A stretch of DNA of 64,000 bases from Pseudaquidulcibacter saccharophilus (GTDB taxonomy: Bacteria; Pseudomonadota; Alphaproteobacteria; Caulobacterales; Aquidulcibacteraceae). The translations under genes and the position numbers were made by a program. The stretch lies in NCBI RefSeq assembly GCF_019455445.1, contig NZ_JAHWUS010000002.1, positions 372,001-436,000 of the forward strand, read 5' to 3'. This document shows, one piece after another, positions 8,827 through 17,495 of the stretch. Every line of letters begins with the position of its first letter. Position 1 is the first letter of the stretch. The notes below the pieces were generated by a model, which made no database searches, was not told the origin of the DNA, and saw only the letters and a program-made list of their open reading frames with translations.

Positions 8827-9444
8827 TTGCCAAAATCTATTAAAAAAGAAGCAAAAAATAAAACAATACAGCGTGCATGGCAAAGGATGTTGTCGGGAAG
8901 ACGCCTTGATTTGCTTGACCCCTCACCTATGGATATTGAGATAGAAGATATCGCACATGGTCTTGCAAGGGTTGCAAGGTGGAATGGGCAAACAATTGGT
9001 GATTATGCGTTTTCTGTTGCACAACATTCAATCGTTGTCGAAGAAATTGCAACATTTCTAAAGCCAAACATCACACCCCAAGAACAGATGATGGCACTTT
9101 TGCATGATGCACCAGAGTTTGTAATTGGCGATATGATTAGCCCGTTTAAAAATGCGCTTGGCTATGATTACCGAGTTTTTGAGGACAGGTTGGAACGCGC
9201 AATTCACCTGCGTTTTGGTTTATTGCCTAAAACACCGCCTGCATTGAAAAAGCTTATAAAGAAAGCGGATAGAATTTGTGCCTGGTATGAGGCAGTTCAC
9301 TTGGCTGGCTTTTCAAAAGACGAGGCAGATGAACTATTTATAATTCCACCTGATGGGCTTGATATAAGCGTCATCCCTATGACAACAACAGCTTCACAAA
9401 TTGCATTCGTTGATAGGTTTAATGAACTTATAAAATCAATGTGA
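8827..9444 (+). CDS. HD-domain phosphohydrolase (YfbR/nucleotidase-like)
   Basis: A 205-aa soluble protein with an HD metal-dependent phosphohydrolase fold. The metal-site pattern is visible as VAQHS (about residue 63), LLHDAPEFVIGD (HD pair near 92-93) and KKADRICAWYE (late Asp). The closest recognisable family is YfbR-like 5'-nucleotidases and related predicted hydrolases; the substrate is not deducible. The start is uncertain. TTG at 8827 has AAGG at a good distance, while the first ATG (8887) would remove 20 residues. It converges with the second usp gene with a 9-base 3' overlap. Confidence 0.82.
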   Translation: MPKSIKKEAKNKTIQRAWQRMLSGRRLDLLDPSPMDIEIEDIAHGLARVARWNGQTIGDYAFSVAQHSIVVEEIATFLKPNITPQEQMMALLHDAPEFVIGDMISPFKNALGYDYRVFEDRLERAIHLRFGLLPKTPPALKKLIKKADRICAWYEAVHLAGFSKDEADELFIIPPDGLDISVIPMTTTASQIAFVDRFNELIKSM

Positions 9445-10263
9445 TAGAATCATATTCAAATCGTCTGTCTTCTTAAGCAAAGTTTTCGAAGTGCCACCGA
9501 ACAAAACTTCTTGCGCCCTTGAAGTGCTATAAAGCCCGACAACAAGAGTATCAGCTTGTGCTTTCCTCGCAAGATTTAGCAAATCAACTGCAACGTCATT
9601 TGTGCGCTGTTTGTCATAAATAACTTCGGCTTTTATATCATGTCGGTTTAGAGTGTTCAAAAGAGTTTCAGGGTTGAAAATTCCAGACTTATTGGTTTTA
9701 CCATCGCGAATAAGCTGCAAGATGCTAACTTTTTCAGCTTTACGCATAAATGGCAAAGCTGCCTTGACCGCACGCGCTGCTTGTGGTGAACCGTTCCATG
9801 CAATCGCAATATTTTTAACTGATGAGTTATTATCTTTTCCAAGAATCATAACGGGTGCGCGCGATGATATAAAAGTGGTTTCTGCTTGTTTGTAAATTTC
9901 TGGATTTTGCACCATTTGCTTCCCATCAACCATTATTAAATCGGACAATGCAGACCGTGCAATCACGGTATCACTAAGCTTTCCAACCATTCTTTCGGCT
10001 TTGAAATTTGGATATTTAGTGCAAACTTCTTTGAGGAAATTCCAAATTTTATCGTCTTCGTTTTTTTGACGTTCGATAAACTCACCTTCCATACCACTTA
10101 CAAATCCCATTGCCGATGTGTGCAAGATTTCCTCTGGTGCAATGGTGGAAAAATATAGCGTGATGATGGTATCAAGATTGGCTGTGACACGGCTTATTTT
10201 ATCAAAATAACTCATATCATTTGATAACATTGTTACCGGAACAAGAATTTCACGAAACAACAT
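9436..10263 (-). CDS. Universal stress protein, UspA family (copy 2)
   Basis: A 275-aa paralogue of the protein at 7832-8659. The C-terminal Usp domain begins NIAIAWNGSPQAARAVKAAL, and the loop VGLYSTSRAQEVLFGGTSK replaces the first copy's GAYGHS, so the first glycine pair is partly altered while GGTS is kept. The N-terminal half is diverged. Start ATG 10263 has GGGAGA upstream. Its 3' end overlaps the HD hydrolase by 9 bases. Role in stress or low-oxygen survival is a family inference. Confidence 0.88.
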   Translation of the reverse strand: MLFREILVPVTMLSNDMSYFDKISRVTANLDTIITLYFSTIAPEEILHTSAMGFVSGMEGEFIERQKNEDDKIWNFLKEVCTKYPNFKAERMVGKLSDTVIARSALSDLIMVDGKQMVQNPEIYKQAETTFISSRAPVMILGKDNNSSVKNIAIAWNGSPQAARAVKAALPFMRKAEKVSILQLIRDGKTNKSGIFNPETLLNTLNRHDIKAEVIYDKQRTNDVAVDLLNLARKAQADTLVVGLYSTSRAQEVLFGGTSKTLLKKTDDLNMILSH

Positions 10264-10343
10264 AATAAATCTCCCAATAGTTACCTTTCAAACTTGATAA
10301 TTCATCAGGTTTACTAATTTCAATTGTGGGCGTTTAATTTAGC

Positions 10344-10436
10344 GTTTGCAATATAAATTACTTATACATATTGCCGCGACCACGGTTACAGAAATAAATC
10401 AATTTGCCTTCAAATGGTCAAAACAGTTTGCAATAT
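10344..10436. repeat. Pair of 11-bp direct repeats upstream of nadA
   Basis: GTTTGCAATAT occurs at 10344-10354 and again at 10426-10436 in the divergent region between usp copy 2 and nadA. Both copies are upstream of the nadA ATG at 10483. They could mark a regulator site for the NAD operon or be coincidence. I do not recognise a published motif. Confidence 0.3.
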
Positions 10437-10482
10437 GGTGACGAATTCCCATATAAACATATTAACCAAGGAATACTATAAA

Positions 10483-11607
10483 ATGAAATTTGAAGTATGC
10501 GAGCTTAATAAGCCTTCCAATCCTGTTGATAAAGATTTGTTGGTATTAGATGATAAAATTAGGGCTGAGACTGACAAATTATATGAAGGCGTGAAGCATA
10601 TAATTCCATATGATGAATGGGTTGCATATGCCCCGTATGTTGCCGCTATTAATCGCCTTAAAAAAGAAAAAGATGCGGTAATTCTTGCGCATAATTATAT
10701 GACGGCTGATATATTCCATTGTATTTCTGATTTTCGTGGTGATTCACTAGGCCTTGCACGGCAAGCACAAAAAGTTCCACAACAAGTTATAGTGCAATGT
10801 GGTGTGCACTTTATGGCAGAAACTTCTAAAATATTATGTCCTGAAAAAACTGTGCTTATTCCAGATTTGCAGGCTGGCTGTTCACTTGCGGCATCCATTA
10901 AGGGTGAAGATGTAAAACTCATAAAGCAAAAATATCCAAATTTGCCTGTTGTTACATATGTTAACACGACGGCAGATGTGAAAGCAGAATCAACGATTTG
11001 TTGTACTTCTTCAAATGCCGTTCAAGTTGTTGAGGAAATTGCCAAACAATGGGGTGTTGATAGTGTTATTATGGTTCCCGATGAATTTCTTGCACGCAAT
11101 GTCGCTGCCCAAACTGATATTAAAATTATCGCATGGAAAGGCGCGTGCGAAGTGCATGAGCAATTTACCGGTGAAGATGTAAAAGAATTACGAGAGGCTT
11201 ATCCAGGGGTTACGGTTCTTGCGCACCCTGAATGTCCAAATGATGTTGTTCAAGAAAGTGATTTCGCAGGATCAACCGGTGCAATGGCTGATTTTGTAAA
11301 AATGAATAAACCCAAAAAAGTTGTTCTGATTACTGAATGTTCGATGTCAGATAATGTTGCGATTGAAAATCCTGATGTTGAATTTATCCGCCCATGTAAT
11401 TTGTGTCCTCACATGAAAACTATATCGCTTAAAAAAATATATGAATGTTTACGCGATATGAAATATGAAGTTAAATTAGAGCCTGAACTTATTGAAAAAG
11501 CAAGAAAATCTGTTGATGCAATGTTGGAATTGCCGCCGCGCAATGCAAATGTTTTTGATACTAAGGCAAAAGTTCCAGGCGACTTTACGGTTGTTTCAAA
11601 TGGATAA
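10483..11607 (+). CDS. nadA: Quinolinate synthase (4Fe-4S)
   Basis: Condenses iminoaspartate with dihydroxyacetone phosphate to quinolinate, step two of de novo NAD synthesis. The frame is open from 10414, but I place the start at ATG 10483 because AAGGA lies 10 bases upstream and the residues before it are not family-like. That gives 374 aa. The three cluster cysteines are visible in QAGCSLA, KGACEVHEQF and RPCNLCPHMK. It leads a tight plus-strand operon with nadB and nadC. Confidence 0.95.
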   Translation: MKFEVCELNKPSNPVDKDLLVLDDKIRAETDKLYEGVKHIIPYDEWVAYAPYVAAINRLKKEKDAVILAHNYMTADIFHCISDFRGDSLGLARQAQKVPQQVIVQCGVHFMAETSKILCPEKTVLIPDLQAGCSLAASIKGEDVKLIKQKYPNLPVVTYVNTTADVKAESTICCTSSNAVQVVEEIAKQWGVDSVIMVPDEFLARNVAAQTDIKIIAWKGACEVHEQFTGEDVKELREAYPGVTVLAHPECPNDVVQESDFAGSTGAMADFVKMNKPKKVVLITECSMSDNVAIENPDVEFIRPCNLCPHMKTISLKKIYECLRDMKYEVKLEPELIEKARKSVDAMLELPPRNANVFDTKAKVPGDFTVVSNG

Positions 11608-11971
11608 AGATACAGCCGTAATTCCTATTTTGTTAAGCCATAATTTAGATGAAACAATAATCTTTTATCGTAATCTTGGTTTTGCATTTGAAGATTTACG
11701 GCCGCATAATCAATATTTAATTGCAACATTTGAAGACATAGAGATTCATTTTCAGTCAAATGAAAATCTTGATATTTTTACAAATAATTCAATGTGCTAC
11801 ATTCGTATGAAAAATGCAAAACTGCTTTTTAATAAATGGCAAGAAATTGGTTTACCGCGCAACGGTATTCCACGTATGGATAATATGTCATTGAAGCCGT
11901 GGGGAATGTATGAATTTGCGATAATTGACCCATCAGGAAATTTAATAAGAATTGGGAAACCGGCAAAATAG
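11600..11971 (+). CDS. VOC superfamily protein (bleomycin-resistance/glyoxalase-like)
   Basis: A 123-aa single-domain protein overlapping the end of nadA by 8 bases, with the next gene nadB 12 bases on. It has the two beta-alpha-beta-beta-beta modules of VOC proteins. The start PILLSHNLDETIIFYRNLGF and the end FAIIDPSGNLIRIG are typical of bleomycin-binding (Ble-like) members. A longer frame from 11492 lies inside nadA and is rejected. Whether it binds an antibiotic, a metabolite or a metal is unknown. Its place between nadA and nadB is odd and suggests a link to NAD precursors or just operon hitch-hiking. Confidence 0.85.
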   Translation: MDKDTAVIPILLSHNLDETIIFYRNLGFAFEDLRPHNQYLIATFEDIEIHFQSNENLDIFTNNSMCYIRMKNAKLLFNKWQEIGLPRNGIPRMDNMSLKPWGMYEFAIIDPSGNLIRIGKPAK

Positions 11972-11983
11972 GAAATTGCATTA

Positions 11984-13498
11984 ATGTCAAAGAATTGCGA
12001 TGTTTTAATTATTGGTGCAGGTTTGGCAGGTTTATTTCTTGCTCTTAAGCTAGCACCACGTAAATGTGTGGTTTTATCACCTGCTCCAGTTGGTAATGCC
12101 GCTTCATCGGCATGGGCACAGGGCGGTATTGCTGCCGCATTATCAAAAGCCGACAGCCCAGAGCTTCATGCAAAAGATACTATTAATGCGGGTGCCGGAT
12201 TGGTTGATGAAGTTGTGGCAAACCTTGTTGCACATGAGGGGCCACAAAGGGTTTATAACCTTTTAGAATATGGCGTACCATTCGATAAAAAAGAAAATGG
12301 TGAACTTGCGCTAAGTTTAGAAGCCGCGCACTCGTTGCCACGTGTTGCGCGTGTTGCCGGCGATCTAGCAGGGCGTGAAATCATGAAAAGTCTGATTGCG
12401 CTTGCAACAAAGGCAGAAAATATTGAGATTATTGAAAATCATACAGCCTTATCACTTCTGCAAAATTCAAATGGTCAGATTTGTGGTGCGATAATTAAAG
12501 GTGATGGCGATGTATTTCATATAAATGCAAGTCAAACTATATTAGCCACTGGTGGAATTGGTGGTTTATATGCCGTTACCACCAACCCTATGCAATCACG
12601 CGGTCAAGGTCTTGGCATGGCTGCACGATGTGGGGCAATGATTGCCGACCCAGAATTCGTTCAATTTCATCCTACCGCAATCAATATTGGCAAAGACCCT
12701 GCCCCACTTGCTTCAGAGGCGTTACGCGGCGAAGGTGCGGATTTGGTTGATCGATTTGGCGTGCCATTTATGAAAAAATATCATGAACTCGGTAATCTTG
12801 CCCCACGTGATATTGTTGCCCGTGCAGTTTTCACCGAAAATCATTCTGGAAAACGGGCATTTCTTGATGCAACCAAAGCAATTGGCGATGAATTTCCCAA
12901 TCATTTTCCAACAGTTTTTGCATCATGTATGGATGCAAACATCGACCCCCGCATCCAACCAATTCCTGTTACTCCTGCGGTACACTATCACATGGGTGGG
13001 ATTGTTGCAGATATGTGGGGAAAAACCACGTTACAAGGTTTATCTGCAATTGGTGAATGTTCATCGACTGGGCTTCATGGTGCAAATCGGCTTGCCTCAA
13101 ATTCATTATTAGAGGCCATAGTTTTTGCCGGAAGGTGTGCAGAAAGGTTAAAAGGGCAAGAGACAGAAGACGTCAAATTTGATGCCCCTGAAATTATCCC
13201 AGAGGTAATGGATAAAACCAATCAAAAAGCGTTTAGAATGCTAATGAGTGCTGATTTAGGCGTCGTTAGAAATAAAAATGATATGACACGCCTAGAGCAT
13301 TTATTGGCAGATTATGCGGAGACATTTGATAAATGGATTCCAAACGAACTTATAACCATGCAATTAATGGTTAAAGCTGCCATTGCACGAAAAGAAAGTC
13401 GCGGTAGCCATTTTAGAAGTGATTTCACACAATTAGATACAAATGCACGACATTCTTATTTGCTTGTTGAAGATGAAGGTAATATAAAAATCTTATGA
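11984..13498 (+). CDS. nadB: L-aspartate oxidase
   Basis: FAD enzyme that oxidises L-aspartate to iminoaspartate for NadA. It is 504 aa. The Rossmann dinucleotide loop is IIGAGLAGLFLALKL near residue 9. Family motifs include SSAWAQGGIAAAL, the active-site region FVQFHPTA, LRGEGA, and AVHYHMGGI with the catalytic His/Arg neighbourhood. LHGANRLASNSLLE lies near the end of the FAD domain. A Shine-Dalgarno AGGAAA precedes the ATG. It overlaps nadC by 4 bases. Confidence 0.96.
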   Translation: MSKNCDVLIIGAGLAGLFLALKLAPRKCVVLSPAPVGNAASSAWAQGGIAAALSKADSPELHAKDTINAGAGLVDEVVANLVAHEGPQRVYNLLEYGVPFDKKENGELALSLEAAHSLPRVARVAGDLAGREIMKSLIALATKAENIEIIENHTALSLLQNSNGQICGAIIKGDGDVFHINASQTILATGGIGGLYAVTTNPMQSRGQGLGMAARCGAMIADPEFVQFHPTAINIGKDPAPLASEALRGEGADLVDRFGVPFMKKYHELGNLAPRDIVARAVFTENHSGKRAFLDATKAIGDEFPNHFPTVFASCMDANIDPRIQPIPVTPAVHYHMGGIVADMWGKTTLQGLSAIGECSSTGLHGANRLASNSLLEAIVFAGRCAERLKGQETEDVKFDAPEIIPEVMDKTNQKAFRMLMSADLGVVRNKNDMTRLEHLLADYAETFDKWIPNELITMQLMVKAAIARKESRGSHFRSDFTQLDTNARHSYLLVEDEGNIKIL

Positions 13499-14352
13499 GC
13501 AATAACCTTCCATACCAAATAGTTGAACCTATCATCAGTGCTGCTTTACGCGAAGATTTTGGCAGAAGTGGCGACATAACAACCATTTCTTGCGTGCCAT
13601 CTGATGTAAATGCCAAATGGGTGATGCGTTCGCGCGAAGATGGGGTAATTGCCGGCGTTGATATTGCGGCTATTACATTAAAATTGGTTGATGCAAATGC
13701 CGTTTTTGATGCTGTTAAGCATAATGGGGATAGCGTAAAAAAAGGTGAAATTATTGCCAATATTTCGGGAAATGCGCGTTCGCTATTAATGGCTGAGAGG
13801 GTTATGCTAAATTTTGTTGGACGACTTTCAGGCATTGCAACATTAACCTCGAAATATGTTGAATTAGTAAAGCATACAAATGCAAAAATAACTGACACAC
13901 GAAAGACAACGCCTAATTTACGCGCTTTTGAAAAATTTGCGGTAAAGATGGGTGGTGGGGTAAACCATCGTTTTGGTCTGGATGATGCGATTTTGATTAA
14001 AGACAATCATGTTGCAGCATGTGGCGGTGTCGAGAATGCATTATTGGCGGCAAAATCAAATGTTGGTCATTTGGTACCGATTGAAATTGAGGTTGATAGT
14101 ATTGCGCAATTAAAAGCCGCACTACCCCATTATCCTGATGTCATAATGCTTGATAATTTCTCAAATGAAATGCTTTGTGACGCGGTAAAAATTACACGCG
14201 ATTTTGCAGGTAAAAGAATTACTTTAGAGGCATCTGGCGGCGTTAATATAAATACTGTAAAGGCAATTGCCGAAACTGGCGTTGATGTGATTTCAGTTGG
14301 CGCCCTTACTCATTCGGCACCAAATTTTGATGTAGGCCTTGATAGTGAATAA
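13495..14352 (+). CDS. nadC: Nicotinate-nucleotide pyrophosphorylase (carboxylating)
   Basis: Quinolinate phosphoribosyltransferase that uses PRPP to make nicotinate mononucleotide, the last step of this operon's pathway. At 285 aa it is the normal length. Motifs seen are LREDFGRSGDIT near the N-terminus, TRKTTPNLRAFEKFAVKMGG in the PRPP/quinolinate site, IKDNHV, and the barrel strand IEIEVDS. It shares a 4-base overlap with nadB and runs a few bases into the following pseudouridine synthase gene. Confidence 0.96.
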   Translation: MSNNLPYQIVEPIISAALREDFGRSGDITTISCVPSDVNAKWVMRSREDGVIAGVDIAAITLKLVDANAVFDAVKHNGDSVKKGEIIANISGNARSLLMAERVMLNFVGRLSGIATLTSKYVELVKHTNAKITDTRKTTPNLRAFEKFAVKMGGGVNHRFGLDDAILIKDNHVAACGGVENALLAAKSNVGHLVPIEIEVDSIAQLKAALPHYPDVIMLDNFSNEMLCDAVKITRDFAGKRITLEASGGVNINTVKAIAETGVDVISVGALTHSAPNFDVGLDSE

Positions 14353-15166
14353 TAACTCTAGCCCAAAACGAAGCAGACCCAATAATAAATTTGCAAGGCC
14401 AAAACGAAGCCCGTTTCGTGGCCCAAAGCCACAAAGTACAAATGGGGTAAAAACAAATGTTGCTTCAACCGAAATCTCACCTGAAGATACTGCCTTTATT
14501 AAATCATTGGTTTTGGATGCAACGCTTCATTATGTTGTTTTAAATAAGCCATCAGGTCTAGCGGTTCAAAGTGGTAATGGTGTTGAAAAATGTGTTGATA
14601 ACCTATTATCTGCATTGGTTATTAACCAACGTAAAAAGCCAAAACTTGTGCATCGTATCGACCGCGAAACATCTGGCATATTAATTGCCGCTAAAAACCG
14701 AACTACGGCCGCATTTTTATCAGAACAATTTGCCCAGAAAAAAGCGAGAAAAACATATTATGCAATAGTAATTGGGCAACCTTCACAAAGTGGCATTATT
14801 GATGTCCCGCTAAAACGTGGAAAAACTGGAAATATAGACATTTCAGTTATCGCAAACAAAGGCGATAAAGATGCACAAGCCGCAGAAACCATTTTTGAAA
14901 CATTGAAAACAAATGGCAAAATTAGCCTTGTGAAATTATATCCAAAAACTGGAAGAATGCATCAATTGCGATCTCATCTTGCATATATTGGGCACCCAAT
15001 TCTTGGCGACATGAAATATGGTGGACTTCTAAGTATAGATGGTAAAAAAGTTCCACGTTTAATGCTTCATGCGCAAACACTCGAAATTGACACTGGTGAT
15101 GGAATTAAGCGCTTTGAATGCCCGCTTCCTGATGATATGAATGAGTGGCTTGGGGCATTTCAATGA
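14345..15166 (+). CDS. RluA-family pseudouridine synthase without S4 domain
   Basis: Converts specific uridines to pseudouridine in RNA. The basic, low-complexity N-terminus (about 55 residues rich in Arg, Lys, Pro, Asn) replaces the S4 domain. The catalytic domain starts at HYVVLNKPSGLAVQSG. The catalytic Asp lies in LVHRIDRETSGILIAAK, and the late motif is TGRMHQLRSHLAYIGHPILGD. I chose GTG 14345 (273 aa) because AGG sits 8 bases upstream; TTG 14339 is also possible. Target RNA unknown. It overlaps crcB by 4 bases (ATGA). Confidence 0.88.
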   Translation: MNNNSSPKRSRPNNKFARPKRSPFRGPKPQSTNGVKTNVASTEISPEDTAFIKSLVLDATLHYVVLNKPSGLAVQSGNGVEKCVDNLLSALVINQRKKPKLVHRIDRETSGILIAAKNRTTAAFLSEQFAQKKARKTYYAIVIGQPSQSGIIDVPLKRGKTGNIDISVIANKGDKDAQAAETIFETLKTNGKISLVKLYPKTGRMHQLRSHLAYIGHPILGDMKYGGLLSIDGKKVPRLMLHAQTLEIDTGDGIKRFECPLPDDMNEWLGAFQ

Positions 15167-15543
15167 CACGTGAAATTCTGTATGTTTTTTTTGGTGCGGG
15201 TATTGGCGGTGTTATCCGCATGTTGCTTGGTCGTGCTGCACTTAACGCGTTTGGCGCAGGTTTTCCTTTTGGTACAATGGGAATAAATATTACCGGCAGT
15301 TTTTTTATCGGTATTGCCGCTACTTTGCTTACCAAAGATGGAACTCACCATAATTTTGTTCAATATTTTGTTATGGTTGGAATATTGGGCGGATATACAA
15401 CATTTTCAAGCTTTTCCCTTGAGACATTAAGACTTATGGAACATGGTCAAGCGCCACAAGCTTTATTATATGTTGCATTATCGGTATTATTGGGATTTAC
15501 GGCTGTGTTTATAGGCATGGCAATTTCCAAGCCTTTGTTGTAA
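15163..15543 (+). CDS. crcB: CrcB/Fluc fluoride exporter
   Basis: Small dual-topology fluoride channel with four hydrophobic segments, 126 aa. Signature residues are GGVIRMLLGR, GTMGINITGSFFIG and GGYTTFSSFSLE, the last containing the Phe/Ser/Thr track of the pore. The start is ATG 15163, overlapping the preceding stop as ATGA; a frame opening at 15145 would add six residues inside rluA. With a single gene the channel would be a homodimer. No fluoride riboswitch can precede it because it is embedded in the operon. Confidence 0.93.
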   Translation: MTREILYVFFGAGIGGVIRMLLGRAALNAFGAGFPFGTMGINITGSFFIGIAATLLTKDGTHHNFVQYFVMVGILGGYTTFSSFSLETLRLMEHGQAPQALLYVALSVLLGFTAVFIGMAISKPLL

Positions 15544-15552
15544 GGGCTTTTT

Positions 15553-16560
15553 ATGACATCACCAATTACACTACCTGTTAAGGCGGAAGACGGCGAAGTT
15601 CGTCTGGACCGTTTCTTACGTCGCAAATTTGAATCCCTACCTCAAGGGCGAATTGAGCAATTAATTCGCCGTGGCTTAATCCGCATTGATGGAGCTCGTG
15701 CAAAAAAGGCATCGGACCGCCTTTCAGCTGGTATGGATGTTACTGTCCCTGGCGATATTTACGATATTATGCGTGAAGCCAAAGAGAAAAAGCATTTAAT
15801 TTCCAAAGAAGATGAGGAATTATTAAAATCAATCGTTCTCTATGAGGATGATGACGTCATTGCAATTAATAAGCCTCCTGGTCTTGCGGTTCAGGGTGGG
15901 TCAAAAACCAATCGACACCTTGATGAGCTAATGGCGGTTTTTTCGCATGAAGAATATGGCAAGCCAAAACTTGCACACCGTTTAGATAAAGAAACTTCGG
16001 GCGTTGTGTTATTCGGGCGTAATCCCAATGCCATAGCCAAACTTACCAAGGCGTTTGCGTCAAGACAAACAACCAAGGTTTATTGGGCTATTCTATTGGG
16101 AACCCCGCATCCAATGAGTGGTGAAATTCGTGGCTGGTTGAAAAAGCAAGGATCAAAACACAACCCTGAAATGGAGATGGTTCATTCGGCACGCCACGGT
16201 GAGCGTGATGCACAATTTGCAATTACTGATTATGAAGTTATTTCAAATGCCGGTACTCGTGCGTCATGGGTTGCGTTTAAACCGGTTACAGGGCGTACCC
16301 ACCAATTACGTTTCCACTCACAAGGTATGGGAACGTCAATTGCGGGTGATAGAAAATATGTTTGCGATCGTCCTGATATCGGTGGTCTTTCGGAAACAAA
16401 TTTACACCTTCATGCACGCGGTATTATTATTCCGCATCCAACAAGTGGCAAGCCATTAAGATTAATTGCGCCATTGCCAAAACACTTTGTCAAAGCTTTT
16501 GAGCTTTTAGGTTTTGATGAGCGTGAATGTAAAGATCCATTTGAGCCTTTCAAGAATTAG
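15553..16560 (+). CDS. rluC: 23S rRNA pseudouridine synthase, RluC/RluA family with S4 domain
   Basis: A 335-aa protein with an N-terminal S4 RNA-binding domain (about residues 15-65, RLDRFLRRKFESLPQGRIEQ) and a C-terminal pseudouridine synthase domain. The catalytic Asp is in LAHRLDKETSGVVLFG and the later motif is TGRTHQLRFHSQGMG. RluC modifies 23S U955, U2504 and U2580 in E. coli; this assignment follows from architecture, not from testing. It is 9 bases after crcB and 2 bases before the ATP12 gene. Confidence 0.9.
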   Translation: MTSPITLPVKAEDGEVRLDRFLRRKFESLPQGRIEQLIRRGLIRIDGARAKKASDRLSAGMDVTVPGDIYDIMREAKEKKHLISKEDEELLKSIVLYEDDDVIAINKPPGLAVQGGSKTNRHLDELMAVFSHEEYGKPKLAHRLDKETSGVVLFGRNPNAIAKLTKAFASRQTTKVYWAILLGTPHPMSGEIRGWLKKQGSKHNPEMEMVHSARHGERDAQFAITDYEVISNAGTRASWVAFKPVTGRTHQLRFHSQGMGTSIAGDRKYVCDRPDIGGLSETNLHLHARGIIIPHPTSGKPLRLIAPLPKHFVKAFELLGFDERECKDPFEPFKN

Positions 16561-16562
16561 TT

Positions 16563-17258
16563 ATGAGCCAAAATCGTTTTTATAAACAAGCAACTGTTGA
16601 GCAAATTGATGGTGGGTTCACCGTTTTGCTTGATGGTCGTAAATTAACGACACCATTACGCAAGGCACTATTGTTACCCAATGCCTCTTCCGCACAAATC
16701 ATTGCTGATGAATGGAATGGGCAGCCAAAGCAACTTGACCCAAATCTAATGCCAATCACCCGTCTGATGAATGTCGTGATTGATAAGGCAAGTGATTCAC
16801 GCGGTGCGATGATTGAAGAAATTCAAAAGTATGCGTCAACTGACTTGCTTTGTTATATGGTTTCATCCCCTGCCCCAATTGTGAAAAAGCAAGATGAATT
16901 ATGGCAGCCTGTTTTGAATTGGGTAAAAAGCGAATATGGCCTTGAATTTGTAATCATGCTTGATTCACTTGAAACCGCGCAAACCACAGAAACTTTGGAA
17001 AAAGTTGGCGCAATTGCAAATGATATGGATGATTTATATCTAACTACATTTTCATTCATGACCCAGGTATTGGGGTCGGCTATTTTGGCATTGGCGCTAA
17101 TTAAAAGCACCTTGGACGCCGAAACCGCATTCAAGGCAATTCGCATCGAAGAAGATCACAATGCCACTATCTGGGGCTATGATGAAGAAGATTTGCAAAA
17201 ATCTTCTCTGAAGCGCAAAGATATTGAGGCGGTAGAAAAATTTCTCAAGACATTATAG
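16563..17258 (+). CDS. ATP12 family F1-ATPase assembly chaperone
   Basis: A 231-aa protein of the ATP12 family, which binds F1 alpha subunit during ATP synthase assembly in mitochondria and alphaproteobacteria. The family start RFYKQATVEQIDGGFTVLLD is followed by GRKLTTPLRKAL. The middle part has LIADEW-like (IIADEWNGQ), MPITRLMNV and YASTDLLCYM, all recognisable. It is last in the nadA-to-atp12 run, 2 bases after rluC, and is followed directly by a terminator. Its presence supports an alphaproteobacterial origin. Confidence 0.92.
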   Translation: MSQNRFYKQATVEQIDGGFTVLLDGRKLTTPLRKALLLPNASSAQIIADEWNGQPKQLDPNLMPITRLMNVVIDKASDSRGAMIEEIQKYASTDLLCYMVSSPAPIVKKQDELWQPVLNWVKSEYGLEFVIMLDSLETAQTTETLEKVGAIANDMDDLYLTTFSFMTQVLGSAILALALIKSTLDAETAFKAIRIEEDHNATIWGYDEEDLQKSSLKRKDIEAVEKFLKTL

Positions 17259-17259
17259 C

Positions 17260-17290
17260 AAAAAAGCCCAAGCATCGCTTGGGCTTTTTA
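17260..17290. terminator. Bidirectional intrinsic terminator between atp12 and rpmF
   Basis: A 13-bp stem AAAAAGCCCAAGC / GCTTGGGCTTTTT (17261-17273 and 17277-17289) around the loop ATC. The flanking A and T runs give a U-tract on either strand. It ends the plus-strand nadA-atp12 run and the minus-strand rpmF. Confidence 0.9.
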
Positions 17291-17312
17291 AATTGCATCG
17301 AAGAAAAATAAA

Positions 17313-17495
17313 TTAATCTTCTTTTACAGTCAAAACTTGACGACCACGGTATTGACCAGTTTTTAGGTCAATGTGGTGTGGGCGGCGAAGTTCGCCAGAA
17401 TTTTTATCTTCAACAAAAGAGTTTGAACCCAAAGCGTCATGTGCGCGGCGCATACCACGGCGTGATGGGCTTGTTTTACGTTTAGGCACAGCCAT
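17313..17495 (-). CDS. rpmF: 50S ribosomal protein L32
   Basis: A 60-aa basic protein starting [20 protein letters not shown], the canonical L32 N-terminus. It has no cysteines, so it is the zinc-independent form, which is usual in alphaproteobacteria. It ends just before a shared terminator. A small dyad (GCAAAT-N5-ATTTGC, 17518-17534) lies 23 bases upstream of its start. It is not linked to plsX/fabH here. Confidence 0.97.
   Translation of the reverse strand: MAVPKRKTSPSRRGMRRAHDALGSNSFVEDKNSGELRRPHHIDLKTGQYRGRQVLTVKED

Noticed and set aside
10294-10307. FNR/FixK-like TTGAT-N5-ATCA upstream of the second usp gene
   Set aside because: The spacer is five instead of four and the last A of the consensus is G, so it is too far from TTGAT-N4-ATCAA.
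15100-15163. Possible fluoride riboswitch before crcB
   Set aside because: This sequence is the coding end of the preceding pseudouridine synthase and crcB starts within its stop codon; no aptamer fold was seen.
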